Assembly (NCBI GenBank): GCA_964385695.1
Contig: CAYLQA010000003.1
Span: forward strand, 84,534 to 148,533
Direction of reading: 5' to 3'
Length of the DNA: 64,000 bases
DNA from: CAYLQA01 sp964385695
GTDB lineage: Bacteria; Desulfobacterota; Desulfobulbia; Desulfobulbales; Desulfurivibrionaceae
A program made the translations under genes and the position numbers. Below, in pieces: positions 44,488-52,689 of this stretch. A model generated the notes under the pieces. That model saw nothing but the letters and a program-made list of their open reading frames with translations, was not told where the DNA came from and made no database searches. Each line of letters opens with the position of its first letter. Position 1 is the stretch's first letter.

Positions 44488-44757
44488 TCAGCGAATAAAA
44501 CTGGGGATACTCATTAAGAGATTTTGCGTAAAATCGATAAGCTTTGTCACCATCCAGGAGGCTGCGAACAACAGGGTCAGCATCACGGCAAAGATCTTGG
44601 GGACAAAGGTCAGGGTCATCTCTTGGATTTGGGTCACCGCCTGGAAAAGCGAGATGATAAGACCAATGGTCATGGCAACGAGCAGCACCGGGGTGGCAAC
44701 GGTCAAGGCGGTAAGTATCGCTCCTTGGGCAATGGTAATGGCTTCTGTGGGACTCAT
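44488..44757 (-). CDS. fliQ: Flagellar export gate protein FliQ
   Basis: FliQ is a small two-helix export-gate protein of 89 residues. The conserved part reads VGLIISLFQAVTQIQEMTLTFVPK, here with IGLIISLFQ. The start sits right behind the fliP stop with GGAG seven bases upstream. Confidence 0.95.
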   Translation of the reverse strand: MSPTEAITIAQGAILTALTVATPVLLVAMTIGLIISLFQAVTQIQEMTLTFVPKIFAVMLTLLFAASWMVTKLIDFTQNLLMSIPSFIR

Positions 44758-44759
44758 GG

Positions 44760-45578
44760 TCAGACTCCGAAGCTTTTAACCAGGGAGCCGACCAAGAGAT
44801 ACCAGCCGTCCACCAGGACAAAGAGGAGAATCTTAAAGGGCATGGAAACCATAATCGGCGGCAGCATCATCATACCCATGGACAGCAAAATACTCGCCAC
44901 CACCATGTCTATGACCAGAAAGGGCAGAAAGAGGACAAAGCCTATGGTGAAGGCGGTTTTAAGCTCGCTGATCATAAAGGCCGGGATCAGTATGGCAGTG
45001 GAAACCTCTTCCTTATTCTTCGGTTTATCCGCCTTGTTCATGGAGAGAAAGAGTTCCAGGTCTTTTTCCCGTGTTTGCTTGAACATGAATTTCCTGAGCG
45101 GTTTGGATGCTTCAACCAGGGCTTGCTCTGCGGTAATCTGCTCAGTCATGTAGGGCTGGATCGCCACCTTGTTTATCTGGATAAAGACTGGGCTCATAAT
45201 GAAAACGGTCAGAAACAGGGCAAGCCCGACAAGGACCTGGTTGGGGGGCATCTGTTGGGTGCCCATGGCGTTTCGCAGGAAGGAAAAGCAGATAACCAGC
45301 CGGGTGAAGCTGGTCATCATCAGCAGGATGGCCGGGGCCATGGAGAGTACGGTGAAGATGAGCAGGATCTCCACCAGCACGGAGACCTGTTGCGGGCTGG
45401 TGGCGTCATCCAGACCGATTTGCAGGGTCGGAATGGGTACGGCAAGACAGATTTGCGGCAAGAGACAAAAAAAGGCAAAGATGATAAAGGCAAGTCCCGC
45501 GCTTGTCTTTGCCTGCTGCTCTGTGGGGCAGGGACGGAAAGAGTGAGGCGTTGCTTTAGGCATCCTTTTGGGCCTCAT
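44760..45578 (-). CDS. fliP: Flagellar export gate protein FliP
   Basis: FliP is the main component of the export gate pore. The 272-residue product has a cleavable signal sequence (about residues 28-46), then LLMMTSFTRLVICFSFLRNAMGTQQMPPNQVL-type sequence split across the first conserved block and LPFLVIDMVVASILLSMGMMMLPP in the second, both diagnostic. Its start overlaps fliO by 23 bases; a second ATG at 45563 is possible. AGGGGA precedes the first. Confidence 0.96.
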   Translation of the reverse strand: MRPKRMPKATPHSFRPCPTEQQAKTSAGLAFIIFAFFCLLPQICLAVPIPTLQIGLDDATSPQQVSVLVEILLIFTVLSMAPAILLMMTSFTRLVICFSFLRNAMGTQQMPPNQVLVGLALFLTVFIMSPVFIQINKVAIQPYMTEQITAEQALVEASKPLRKFMFKQTREKDLELFLSMNKADKPKNKEEVSTAILIPAFMISELKTAFTIGFVLFLPFLVIDMVVASILLSMGMMMLPPIMVSMPFKILLFVLVDGWYLLVGSLVKSFGV

Positions 45579-46122
45579 CTTTTTTCCCCTGGATTGTTTT
45601 TTTCAAAATGTCGGAAAAACCGCTTGGGACACTGCCGCTGTTAATGGCCTGTTTCAGGGCCTCTGATTCTTCCAGCTTGCTGATCAGGTTGATCTGCTGC
45701 TCACTGATGCCTAAAAGCATGTACTCCCCTGCAACCTCGATCACTGTTACCTGCTTTTTGGGGGCGAGCAATCTTGAATCGACCACATTGATCAGCGAGC
45801 CTTGTTTGAGGGGCTGGCCGCCCAGGCCGAATTTACGGACCAGGTAAACCAGGACAAGCATGATCCCTATGACCAGGGCCAGGGCGCCGATGGTTTTAAA
45901 AAGGGTGGCCGCCAAGGACACGGTCTCTTGGTTGCCGATCAACTGGGGGGAGCTTTGGGCTGCTGGTGCCAGTTTCGTTTCCGCGGCCACGGCCAGGCTG
46001 GAGTATGGTTGTGCAAAGGAAAGCAAGACAGCTCCAGCGGCACAAAACGCATAGAGTCTGCGCCAGCAGGTCCGGGGAGATGGGATACGCCAAGATGTGA
46101 ACGATGCGCGAAAAGCCGTCAA
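45556..46122 (-). CDS. fliO: Flagellar biosynthesis protein FliO
   Basis: FliO helps FliP assemble. The 188-residue frame has a signal-like N-terminal helix (about 24-46) and a second membrane helix (72-91) followed by the FliO/FliZ-type domain LVDSRLLAPKKQVTVIEVAGEYMLLGI-like stretch, where NVVDSRLLAPKKQV is clear. There is no ATG before the second helix; the only plausible start is TTG at 46122, five bases after the fliN stop, so translation probably depends on coupling. Confidence 0.88.
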   Translation of the reverse strand: MTAFRASFTSWRIPSPRTCWRRLYAFCAAGAVLLSFAQPYSSLAVAAETKLAPAAQSSPQLIGNQETVSLAATLFKTIGALALVIGIMLVLVYLVRKFGLGGQPLKQGSLINVVDSRLLAPKKQVTVIEVAGEYMLLGISEQQINLISKLEESEALKQAINSGSVPSGFSDILKKTIQGKKDEAQKDA

Positions 46123-46127
46123 GGAAG

Positions 46128-46553
46128 TTATCCCATGTTTTTAATACGGTCTGCCTGGCTGATGATCTCAGTGATACGTACGCCGAAACGCTCGTTCACG
46201 ACAATGACCTCACCTTTACCCAGCAGCTTTTTGTTAACAAAAATTTCTACCGGCTCACCTGCCGCCTTGTCCAGCTCGACCACCGAGCCCTGTGTCAGCT
46301 GCAGCATCTTGTTGATGATCATTGCGGTGCGGCCAAGTTCCACCGTGACCCCCAGAGGAATGTCCAGGAGAAAATCCAAGTTCTGGCTGCCGGCATCACC
46401 GACTTCACCGCCACCAATCTCGGCAAAGGGTGCTGCTGCGTCCCCGCCGCCTTCCTCTGCTGCCTGGTCGGAAAGGGCTGCTGCCCAATCATCTTCTGCG
46501 TTGGCTGCCTCGGCTTCTTTGTTGCTTGCGCCTTCAATAGGTTCGTCAGCCAT
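46128..46553 (-). CDS. fliN: Flagellar motor switch protein FliN
   Basis: FliN forms the lower C-ring and binds CheY-phosphate with FliM. The last 80 residues are the SpoA-type domain: LDFLLDIPLGVTVELGRT, then LTQGSVVELDKAAGEPVEI and GEVIVVNERFGVRITEI. The first 60 residues are Ala/Glu-rich and variable, as usual. The GGAGAG site is five bases before the ATG. Length is 141 residues. Confidence 0.96.
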   Translation of the reverse strand: MADEPIEGASNKEAEAANAEDDWAAALSDQAAEEGGGDAAAPFAEIGGGEVGDAGSQNLDFLLDIPLGVTVELGRTAMIINKMLQLTQGSVVELDKAAGEPVEIFVNKKLLGKGEVIVVNERFGVRITEIISQADRIKNMG

Positions 46554-46623
46554 GGTTTCTCTCCTTGCTCTCTAGTATCCGTCTGGAAAAAAAGTATTTC
46601 CCTTTGGACACTTTATGATTCTC

Positions 46624-46656
46624 CCGGACCTGCCCATATAGAAGGGCCGGGTCCGG
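46624..46656 (-). other. Hairpin between fliM and fliN
   Basis: On the minus strand CCGGA...GCCC pairs with GGGC...TCCGG around an eight-base loop, directly after the fliM stop. No T-run follows. An intra-operon stem of this kind may protect the fliM 3' end or attenuate transcription; the sequence shows only the structure. Confidence 0.4.
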
Positions 46657-46657
46657 C

Positions 46658-47647
46658 TTAATCCCTTTCCGGATCAAGTACTTTTTTCTTAATCAAAAAT
46701 GCATGGTTGCCCCGGTGCATGCCCGGTGTACCCATGTATTTGCGTTCACCGGCAACAGAGGCAGGCAATAATTCGTCCGTACGGCGTTCAAGCTGAATGG
46801 TGTCGCCCACCTCAAGCTGCATGATGTCCCCGGCTACAAGTTCTGCTTTGCCAAGTTCTACCCGGAAGTCCACCTCGACATTTTTGATGTTTTCGGTGAG
46901 CACCCGCTTGATGATGATATCCTCTTCGCTCTGCTCCCGCTGGAAGGTGGTCAACAGTTTGGACTTGACCGATTCCAGGTTGTTCATGGGGATACAGACG
47001 GTGATGCTGCCTACGGCCCGGTCCATGTCCACATCATAGCGACTGATGATGACCACGTCCTCGGGCTGGCAAATCTTAGCAAACTGCGGGTTGATCTCGC
47101 TTCGTATATACTGCACCTTGAGAGGTTGCAGGGAGTACCAGGCCTTTTCCAGGTCGTTTAAGAGCAGATTGACCACCCTGCGGATAAGGCGTTGCTCAAT
47201 GGCGGTAAAGTCGCGACCCTCGATCCGGACGTTGCGCGCCCCGCTGCCGCCAAGAAAGTTCTCCACCAGGGTGAAGACCAGTTTGGGCTCCAGCACAATC
47301 AAGGCATGGCCCCTGAAAGGCGCCATCTTGAATATCTGCAAACTACTGGGAACGGGCAGGGTGCGGACAAAGGCGCCGAAGCGCTCGAGCTCCATGGGGG
47401 CGGCAGTGAGGTCGATGATGCGGCGCAGGGTGGTGGAAAGCGAGTTACGAACCGAGCGCATGAAACCATCGGAGATGGCCTCCATGGCAGGCATCTTTAC
47501 CTGAACAATGCGTTCCTGTCTGGTAAAGTCGTATGCCTGGTACCCTAGGGCTTCCGCATCAAGCGGTTCCTCGGGTTCTTCGATTTCGCCACCGGAGATT
47601 CCCTTTAATAGAGCATCTACCTCGTCCTGGCTGAGAATCTGTTCCAT
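46658..47647 (-). CDS. fliM: Flagellar motor switch protein FliM
   Basis: FliM couples CheY-phosphate binding to rotor switching. The N-terminal CheY-binding peptide reads ILSQDEVDALLKGI (homologues: LSQxEIDALL). The middle CheC-like domain and a C-terminal SpoA domain (LGKAELVAGDIMQLEVGDTI) follow. It has 329 residues. It lies 77 bases after fliL. Confidence 0.96.
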   Translation of the reverse strand: MEQILSQDEVDALLKGISGGEIEEPEEPLDAEALGYQAYDFTRQERIVQVKMPAMEAISDGFMRSVRNSLSTTLRRIIDLTAAPMELERFGAFVRTLPVPSSLQIFKMAPFRGHALIVLEPKLVFTLVENFLGGSGARNVRIEGRDFTAIEQRLIRRVVNLLLNDLEKAWYSLQPLKVQYIRSEINPQFAKICQPEDVVIISRYDVDMDRAVGSITVCIPMNNLESVKSKLLTTFQREQSEEDIIIKRVLTENIKNVEVDFRVELGKAELVAGDIMQLEVGDTIQLERRTDELLPASVAGERKYMGTPGMHRGNHAFLIKKKVLDPERD

Positions 47648-47724
47648 GTGTTCCCGTTGCCTGTTTTTACTTTAGGGCGCTGATACTACCCCGTTTATTC
47701 CCTCACCGTTTGTCCGTAAAGATC

Positions 47725-48225
47725 TTACTGGACAACAAACTCGGTAAAGTAGATGTTTTTGATGCGATCCGGACGCATGATCTGGTTAAAGCGCTCAAGG
47801 AGCTCGTCACGGATACGGATTTTCCCCTCAGGCGTCATCACCTCTTCGAAACCGAGGCTGGTGAGCATCATGATCACCATGTCCCTCAATTTTGGGGCGA
47901 CCTTGCCGGCTTTCTCAACGGCCTCAGGGGATTCCAGTTCAATTTCAATCTTGACCTTCAGGTAGCGTTTACCCTTGGGGTCGGCCAGGTTGACGACAAA
48001 AGGTTCCAGGGCATAGACCTCACCGATAATAGCCGGTGGCTCATTGTTCTCCGCGTCCATGCCTTCTTCAACGGCTGGTTTTGGGGCCAAAAATTTGGTG
48101 TATGCAAAGAACCCACCCCCGCCGAGCAGGAGGATTACCACGCCAAGAATGACAAAAAGCATCAGCTTGGATTTTTTCTTCGGGCTCTCTTCTGCTGTGG
48201 CTTGAGCGTCTTGTTCATCAGCCAT
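47725..48225 (-). CDS. fliL: Flagellar basal-body-associated protein FliL
   Basis: FliL is a single-pass membrane protein that supports the motor stators. A Lys-rich cytoplasmic end leads to a membrane helix (about 23-42) and then the periplasmic FliL domain (EPFVVNLADPKGKRYLKVKIEIEL and the final IKNIYFTEFVVQ). The start at 48225 with AGGAGA upstream is preferred over a frame-extending codon at 48261; this gives 166 residues. It is the first gene after the sigma-54 promoter. Confidence 0.95.
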   Translation of the reverse strand: MADEQDAQATAEESPKKKSKLMLFVILGVVILLLGGGGFFAYTKFLAPKPAVEEGMDAENNEPPAIIGEVYALEPFVVNLADPKGKRYLKVKIEIELESPEAVEKAGKVAPKLRDMVIMMLTSLGFEEVMTPEGKIRIRDELLERFNQIMRPDRIKNIYFTEFVVQ

Positions 48226-48299
48226 GTCGTATGTTCTCCTTTTGCTCGGAAATCCGCTCACGGAATTTCCCGGTGCACAATCATTTGGGCAAGTAATAA

Positions 48300-48316
48300 A
48301 GCAAGCAGCGTGCCGA
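48300..48316 (-). promoter_or_regulatory. Sigma-54 (-24/-12) promoter for the fliL operon
   Basis: On the minus strand the element reads TCGGCACGCTGCTTGCT. It matches GGCACG and TTGCT with GG-N10-GC spacing, nearly the full consensus. Transcription would start near 48289, about 64 bases before fliL, and would run through the whole flagellar block to fliA. Confidence 0.8.
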
Positions 48317-48325
48317 AAGATGATT

Positions 48326-48360
48326 GTTAGTACTAACTTATCGGTAAATTATCGATAATT
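48326..48360. promoter_or_regulatory. Two perfect palindromes upstream of the fliL sigma-54 promoter
   Basis: GTTAGTACTAAC (48326-48337) and AATTATCGATAATT (48347-48360) are both exact palindromes, ten and thirty bases upstream of the promoter. They may be binding sites for the activator of sigma-54 or for a repressor, or may control the divergent gene. The remaining intergenic DNA up to 48599 is AT-rich with no clear promoter for the plus-strand gene. Confidence 0.4.
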
Positions 48361-48599
48361 CAACGAATTTATTGGTCTCGTGGGGGGAGGTTTTTATTTT
48401 GTTCAGTCCCTGTATTCAAGGAATCGTCAGTTTTTTGACTAGAAGTGATAAAAGTGTCAAATTTGATGGTGTAAAATTATTGTCACCTCCAAGACAACCT
48501 TATTTTTACGCAAACGTTGCGGCATTGATCATTGCTGCATACAATACGCAGACTGATTTTTGCCCAAGCAAAACTTTACAGATACTGACGGAACCAAAC

Positions 48600-49541
48600 A
48601 TGGAACTTGTTGCAACAGATGTTGGGCTTTTACGCTGTGCGCGGTATGAACGGGAAAAAATAGTCGAACAGGTTGACCGGCTTTGTTCGGCAGTGGGCTT
48701 TCCCGTTTCCCGCGGCAGCCGCGTCCTGCTGAAGCCGAATTTGGTTTCGGCCATGCGCAATGTCAACATTTCCTGTACCCATGCCGAGTTTGTCGCAGCG
48801 GTTGCCCAGTGGTTCATTGATCATCGGGCAGTGGTGACGGTGGGGGATTCTCCGGCCTTCGGCACAGCGCAAGGGGTGATGTCGGCCTGTGGTATCAGCG
48901 ATGCCCTTCATGGTCTGCCTGTGAGATTGATCAATTTCAATCGGCCTCGCTCCGTGCAAGTTGGCGGCTGGCTTACCCTGAAGCTGGACAGGGCCCTTGA
49001 TGAGTGCGACCAACTCATCAATCTGCCCAAGATCAAAGCGCATGGGCAACTGCTCGTTACTCTGGCCGTAAAGAATTATTTTGGCACAGTGGTCGGTTTT
49101 CAAAAGCCGTGGCTCCATGCCAAACACGGGGATGTGGGTAATCGTTTTGAGCGGTTGCTCGTCGATCTTTTGGCAGAGATGCCCTCGGGGATCAGCCTGG
49201 TTGATGGCATCGAGGCCATGCACCAGAACGGTCCCACCACAGGGGTGCCGTATAAGTTGGGAATAATTGCCGGGGGACTGAACCCGGTGGCCATTGATGC
49301 CGCTCTTTACCAGCTTCTCGGGGTCGACTCTCTGCGGAGCCCTTTGGCTCGGGAGTGTCAGAAGAGAGGGCTGGAGACTGCCTTTGCTCAAAATTTAAAT
49401 TATCCGCTTTTAGCACCGGAGGAATTACGTGTGCATGATTTCATGGTGCCTAACACATTGAACCCTGTCAGCTTCCACCCCTGGCGTCTTTTTGTGGGCG
49501 CGGTTAAACGCTTGAGGATGCGGTACCTGAACCAGGCATAG
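48600..49541 (+). CDS. DUF362 domain protein
   Basis: A 313-residue protein of the DUF362 family. Family segments are VLLKPNLVSA near the start, TVGDSPAFGTAQGVMSACGI, LINLPKIKAHGQLLVTLAVKNYFGTVVGFQK, and the final GGLNPVAIDAALYQLLG. No ferredoxin domain is attached, unlike many DUF362 proteins. The frame is open 76 codons further upstream, but that part has no similarity to the family and a composition like intergenic DNA, so the ATG at 48600 is chosen; its ribosome-binding site is weak. Biochemical role is unknown. It diverges from the flagellar operon. Confidence 0.82.
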   Translation: MELVATDVGLLRCARYEREKIVEQVDRLCSAVGFPVSRGSRVLLKPNLVSAMRNVNISCTHAEFVAAVAQWFIDHRAVVTVGDSPAFGTAQGVMSACGISDALHGLPVRLINFNRPRSVQVGGWLTLKLDRALDECDQLINLPKIKAHGQLLVTLAVKNYFGTVVGFQKPWLHAKHGDVGNRFERLLVDLLAEMPSGISLVDGIEAMHQNGPTTGVPYKLGIIAGGLNPVAIDAALYQLLGVDSLRSPLARECQKRGLETAFAQNLNYPLLAPEELRVHDFMVPNTLNPVSFHPWRLFVGAVKRLRMRYLNQA

Positions 49542-49680
49542 ATTTACCTGTTTGCCGAAAGGTTTCTTTACATTTCCGGCGGAAAATTTTATCGTGACAC
49601 AGCTTGTTTGGTGTTAATCAAACCACACTTGAGAAAGAACACAAATTTGATCATGTCCCCTGAATTTCGTGCCACAGCCG

Positions 49681-49696
49681 TGTGATCACGGTCACA
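49681..49696 (+). promoter_or_regulatory. CRP-type binding site upstream of fabL
   Basis: TGTGATCACGGTCACA matches the CRP consensus half-sites TGTGA and TCACA with the exact six-base spacer. Its centre is about 58 bases before the predicted transcription start, close to a class I activator position. Which CRP/FNR-type protein would bind is unknown. Confidence 0.5.
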
Positions 49697-49711
49697 CCCC
49701 TTAGCCGAAAT

Positions 49712-49740
49712 TTGAATCTGTTAAGTACTTACCCTAATTC
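49712..49740 (+). promoter_or_regulatory. Possible promoter for fabL
   Basis: TTGAAT and TAATTC are 17 bases apart. The -10 box is poor, which fits an activator-dependent promoter below the CRP-type site. The leader to the ATG would be about 30 bases. Confidence 0.3.
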
Positions 49741-49777
49741 AATCACATCGAGAGTTATAGATAGAGGAGTAAAAGCC

Positions 49778-50530
49778 ATGTTTGATCTTAAAGGAAAAGT
49801 TGCCCTTGTTACCGGAAGTTCACGCGGCATAGGCAAGGCCATTGCCTTGCTGCTTGCAAAATGCGGCTGTGACCTCATCGTCAACTATGTACGCCACCGG
49901 CGCGATGCTGAGGAGACAGCAAGTCTGATTGAGGCGCAAGGTGTGCGTTGCCTGGTGGTCAAGGCCAATGTTGCCAATGACGAAGATGTGAAGGCGATGT
50001 TCGATCAGGTCAATGTTGAGTACGGTCGGCTTGATTTTCTCATCAGCAATGCAGCCTCCGGTGTCTTGAAGCCGGCCATGGAGCTTTCTGCCCGCCACTG
50101 GAATTGGGCCATGGATATTAACGCCCGGGCGCTTTTGACCTTGGCCCAGCATGCGCTGCCGCTCATGCCAAAAGGGGGGCGGATTATGGCTGTTTCCAGT
50201 ATGGGTGCGGTCCGGGCTGTGGAAAATTATACGGCTGTAGGTGCTTCAAAGGCCGCCCTGGAATCCCTGGTGCGCCACTTGGCTGTTGAGCTTGGTCCAA
50301 ACGGTATTAATGTAAATACCATCAGCGCCGGTGCCGTCGATACCGAGGCCTTGAAAAAATTTCCTAATCGCGAACAGATTCTGGGGGGAGCCCTAGAGCG
50401 GACACCCCTAGGCAGACTGACCACCCCGGAAGATGTCGCCGATGTGGCCCTTTTCCTTTGCAGTGATCTCTCCCGGATGATCCAGGGGCAGACCGTTGTT
50501 GTGGATGGCGGCTACTCTATCCGCGCATAG
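49778..50530 (+). CDS. fabL: Enoyl-[acyl-carrier-protein] reductase, FabL type
   Basis: A 250-residue short-chain dehydrogenase. The NADPH site is LVTGSSRGIGKAIA. The catalytic pair is in ENYTAVGASKAALESL, where Tyr and Lys are separated by six residues, typical of enoyl-ACP reductases rather than ordinary members (three). SNAASGVLKPAMEL, INARALLTLAQ and GAVDTEALKKFPNRE resemble FabL of Bacillus, so it probably reduces enoyl-ACP in fatty acid synthesis with NADPH. The start at 49778 has GAGGAG nine bases upstream. It is followed by maf after 43 bases. Confidence 0.85.
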   Translation: MFDLKGKVALVTGSSRGIGKAIALLLAKCGCDLIVNYVRHRRDAEETASLIEAQGVRCLVVKANVANDEDVKAMFDQVNVEYGRLDFLISNAASGVLKPAMELSARHWNWAMDINARALLTLAQHALPLMPKGGRIMAVSSMGAVRAVENYTAVGASKAALESLVRHLAVELGPNGINVNTISAGAVDTEALKKFPNREQILGGALERTPLGRLTTPEDVADVALFLCSDLSRMIQGQTVVVDGGYSIRA

Positions 50531-50573
50531 GTGTAGTGCAGAGTAACAAGTAAAAAAACAGTGAGTGGTATAC

Positions 50574-51185
50574 ATGGGTTCAGATTTATTTCAAACCCTC
50601 GCTCCTTTGATCCTGGCCTCGGCTTCGCCCCGGCGCCAGGATTTTTTGCATGGGCAGGGGCTCGATTTTCAGGTGCAGGTTGCGGATATTGACGAGGTTG
50701 TCGCCCCTGGCGAGTCCCCTTGCGAATTTGTTAAGCGCATGGCAAAGGAAAAAGCGGCCGTAGTGAGCCAGACGGCTCCCGATGCCTGGGTTCTTGCTGC
50801 GGACACGGTACTTGATGTCGATGATGAGATCCTCGGGAAACCTGCTGACGCGCAAGGGGCCGAAGAGATGCTTGCGCGGCTGAGCGGGCGGTGGCACGAG
50901 GTATGGACAGGCTTTGCCCTCATTCATGAACGCCAGGGTGTTGCCTTTTGTCGAGCGGTGCGAACGGAGGTCTGCTTTGTCGACCTTACCCCTGAGTTGA
51001 TCCAGGCCTATGTCCTGACCGGTGAGCCTTTGGATAAGGCTGGCGCCTATGGTATTCAGGGGCGTGGCGGGGCCTTTGTTGCCGAGATAAAAGGCTCGTA
51101 TTCCAATGTGGTGGGGTTGCCCTTGGCAGAAGTCATGGCTGCTCTGCTTAAACATGGGGTCGTTGCCCCTGTTCTTGCACCGTGA
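50574..51185 (+). CDS. Maf-family nucleoside triphosphate pyrophosphatase
   Basis: Maf proteins hydrolyse dTTP/UTP or modified nucleotides and affect septum formation. The family motifs are ILASASPRRQDFL at the start, LAADTVLDVDDEILGKP, and DKAGAYGIQGRGGAFVAEIKGSYSNVVGLPL. It has 203 residues from the ATG at 50574; a GTG nine bases upstream is also possible. The pairing with fabL suggests co-transcription. Confidence 0.93.
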   Translation: MGSDLFQTLAPLILASASPRRQDFLHGQGLDFQVQVADIDEVVAPGESPCEFVKRMAKEKAAVVSQTAPDAWVLAADTVLDVDDEILGKPADAQGAEEMLARLSGRWHEVWTGFALIHERQGVAFCRAVRTEVCFVDLTPELIQAYVLTGEPLDKAGAYGIQGRGGAFVAEIKGSYSNVVGLPLAEVMAALLKHGVVAPVLAP

Positions 51186-51284
51186 TCCGGGAGCCCTTGT
51201 AAACTTCTCCTTGGTGCTGCTTCTCTCCCTTTGCTAAGATGAGCGTGATGGGGGCACTTTTTACATTCGCATCAAGGGGAGGCA

Positions 51285-52520
51285 ATGGTTACAGAGGGTA
51301 ATATTTTCATCGCGCGGCAGCCGATATTTCACCGCAACCAGAAGGTCGCAGCCTATGAACTTCTCTTTCGCTCCAGTCTGGAAAACTATTTTGACCCCCT
51401 GCAGGATGGCGAAGAGGCTACATCCAGGCTCATCACCAATAGTTTTCTGCTCATTGGTATCAGCAAGGTAACGGCCGGCAAAAAGGCCTTTATCAACTTT
51501 ACTGAGGGGATGCTGGTAAAGGGGTATCCTGCACTTTTTCCGCAAGACATAACGGTGGTCGAGGTGCTTGAGGATGTAGCTGCCAGCCAGGAGGTGGTTC
51601 AGTCCTGCCGAAACTTGGTACGTAAGGGCTATGTTCTGGCCCTGGATGATTTTCTCTACAACGATTCACTCATTCCCTTGATCAAGCTGGCCAAGATCAT
51701 CAAGTTTGACATTCGGCAGATGAGTTTTGCAGAGTTGGAGCGGCAGGTAGAGATCGTCAAGCAGCATAATGTCAAACTCCTAGCGGAAAAGATCGAGACC
51801 AACGAGGAGTTTCTCGCCACTAAAAAGCTCGGCTTTCATCTCTTCCAGGGGTATTTTTTCTCAAAGCCCAATATCGTTTCCGGCCGAGATATCCCCGGTT
51901 CAAAATTGAGCTATCTGAAAATTCTCCGGCAGATTCAGGATGAGAATTATGATTTCGGCAAGCTGGCTGAACTCATCGCCCATGATGTTTCCCTTTCCTA
52001 CAAGCTGCTCAAGTATGTCAATTCCGCCTATTTTGCCCGCTTCCAGGAGATTCAAACCCTGCAGGAAGCAGTGGCCATGTTGGGCGAGATCAACTTGAGG
52101 AAATGGCTTTCGTTGATGATGCTCTCCTACGTGGCCGATGATAAACCTTCTGAGCTGTTACGGCTGGCGACCCTGCGTGGCGGATTCTGTGAGCTTGTGG
52201 CCAGCAGACTTTTGGGGGAGGTGAATAGGGCAGGGGTATATCATACGGTGGGGATGTTTTCTCTCTTGCCGGCCATGTTGGATAAACCCATGGGGGAGAT
52301 TTTGGATGAGCTTGCCCTTGCATCAGAGATCAAAGAGGCATTGCTGGCGCAAACCCAGGATCGGCTCGTGCTGACCCTGCAACTGGTCACCGCTTATGAG
52401 CGAGGTGCTTGGGAACAGGTGACGAGTCTTGCCGCCGGTTTGGGAGTGGAGTTGGATGAGCTGCCCGCCCTCTATGACGCGGCCCTTGAGACAGTGCAGC
52501 TCTTTGACTTTATTGACTGA
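51285..52520 (+). CDS. EAL-HDOD signalling protein (YuxH type)
   Basis: A 411-residue protein with an N-terminal EAL-like domain (about 1-205) and a C-terminal HDOD domain (about 206-400). The EAL motif appears as YELLFRS, and the metal region DDFxTG is LDDFLYND, so catalytic residues are degenerate and c-di-GMP hydrolysis is doubtful. The HDOD part has LAELIAHDVSLSYKLLKYVNSAYF. Such proteins (CdgJ/YuxH group) influence motility in other bacteria. GAGGCA precedes the ATG. Confidence 0.92.
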   Translation: MVTEGNIFIARQPIFHRNQKVAAYELLFRSSLENYFDPLQDGEEATSRLITNSFLLIGISKVTAGKKAFINFTEGMLVKGYPALFPQDITVVEVLEDVAASQEVVQSCRNLVRKGYVLALDDFLYNDSLIPLIKLAKIIKFDIRQMSFAELERQVEIVKQHNVKLLAEKIETNEEFLATKKLGFHLFQGYFFSKPNIVSGRDIPGSKLSYLKILRQIQDENYDFGKLAELIAHDVSLSYKLLKYVNSAYFARFQEIQTLQEAVAMLGEINLRKWLSLMMLSYVADDKPSELLRLATLRGGFCELVASRLLGEVNRAGVYHTVGMFSLLPAMLDKPMGEILDELALASEIKEALLAQTQDRLVLTLQLVTAYERGAWEQVTSLAAGLGVELDELPALYDAALETVQLFDFID

Positions 52521-52527
52521 TGGCATG

Positions 52528-52630
52528 TGAAGAATCGTTCTGCGGCGTCGTATCGGGTTCGCGTAATGCTCGACATACTTTTGTATGTCTGCGCGTCCGC
52601 GACGCCACTACTTCTCGGAGTCTTCGCTTA
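52528..52630. repeat. Long nested hairpin element between convergent genes
   Basis: Three pairs of inverted arms are nested in one axis: GGCGTCG (52544-52550) with CGACGCC (52600-52606), GCG/CGC inside, and GACATAC (52572-52578) with GTATGTC (52583-52589) at the tip around TTTT. Outer GAAGA/TCTTC may add pairs. The DNA is open in one forward frame (52527-52754, 75 codons) but the predicted peptide looks like no protein and overlaps the glyS end. It may be a dispersed intergenic repeat and a two-way terminator. Confidence 0.5.
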
Positions 52631-52689
52631 CCTGCATACCGAACTTTACATTGCCATCCTAAAGGGTACGATGGACTTTTTTGAATCCA

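Noticed and set aside
48338..48345. ACCGATAA on the minus strand, like a sigma-28 -10 box
   Set aside because: No TAAA-type -35 box 15 bases upstream; the sigma-54 element is a far better match.
48372..48599. In-frame 76-codon extension upstream of the DUF362 gene
   Set aside because: The extension is AT-rich with intergenic composition, and family similarity starts just after the ATG at 48600.
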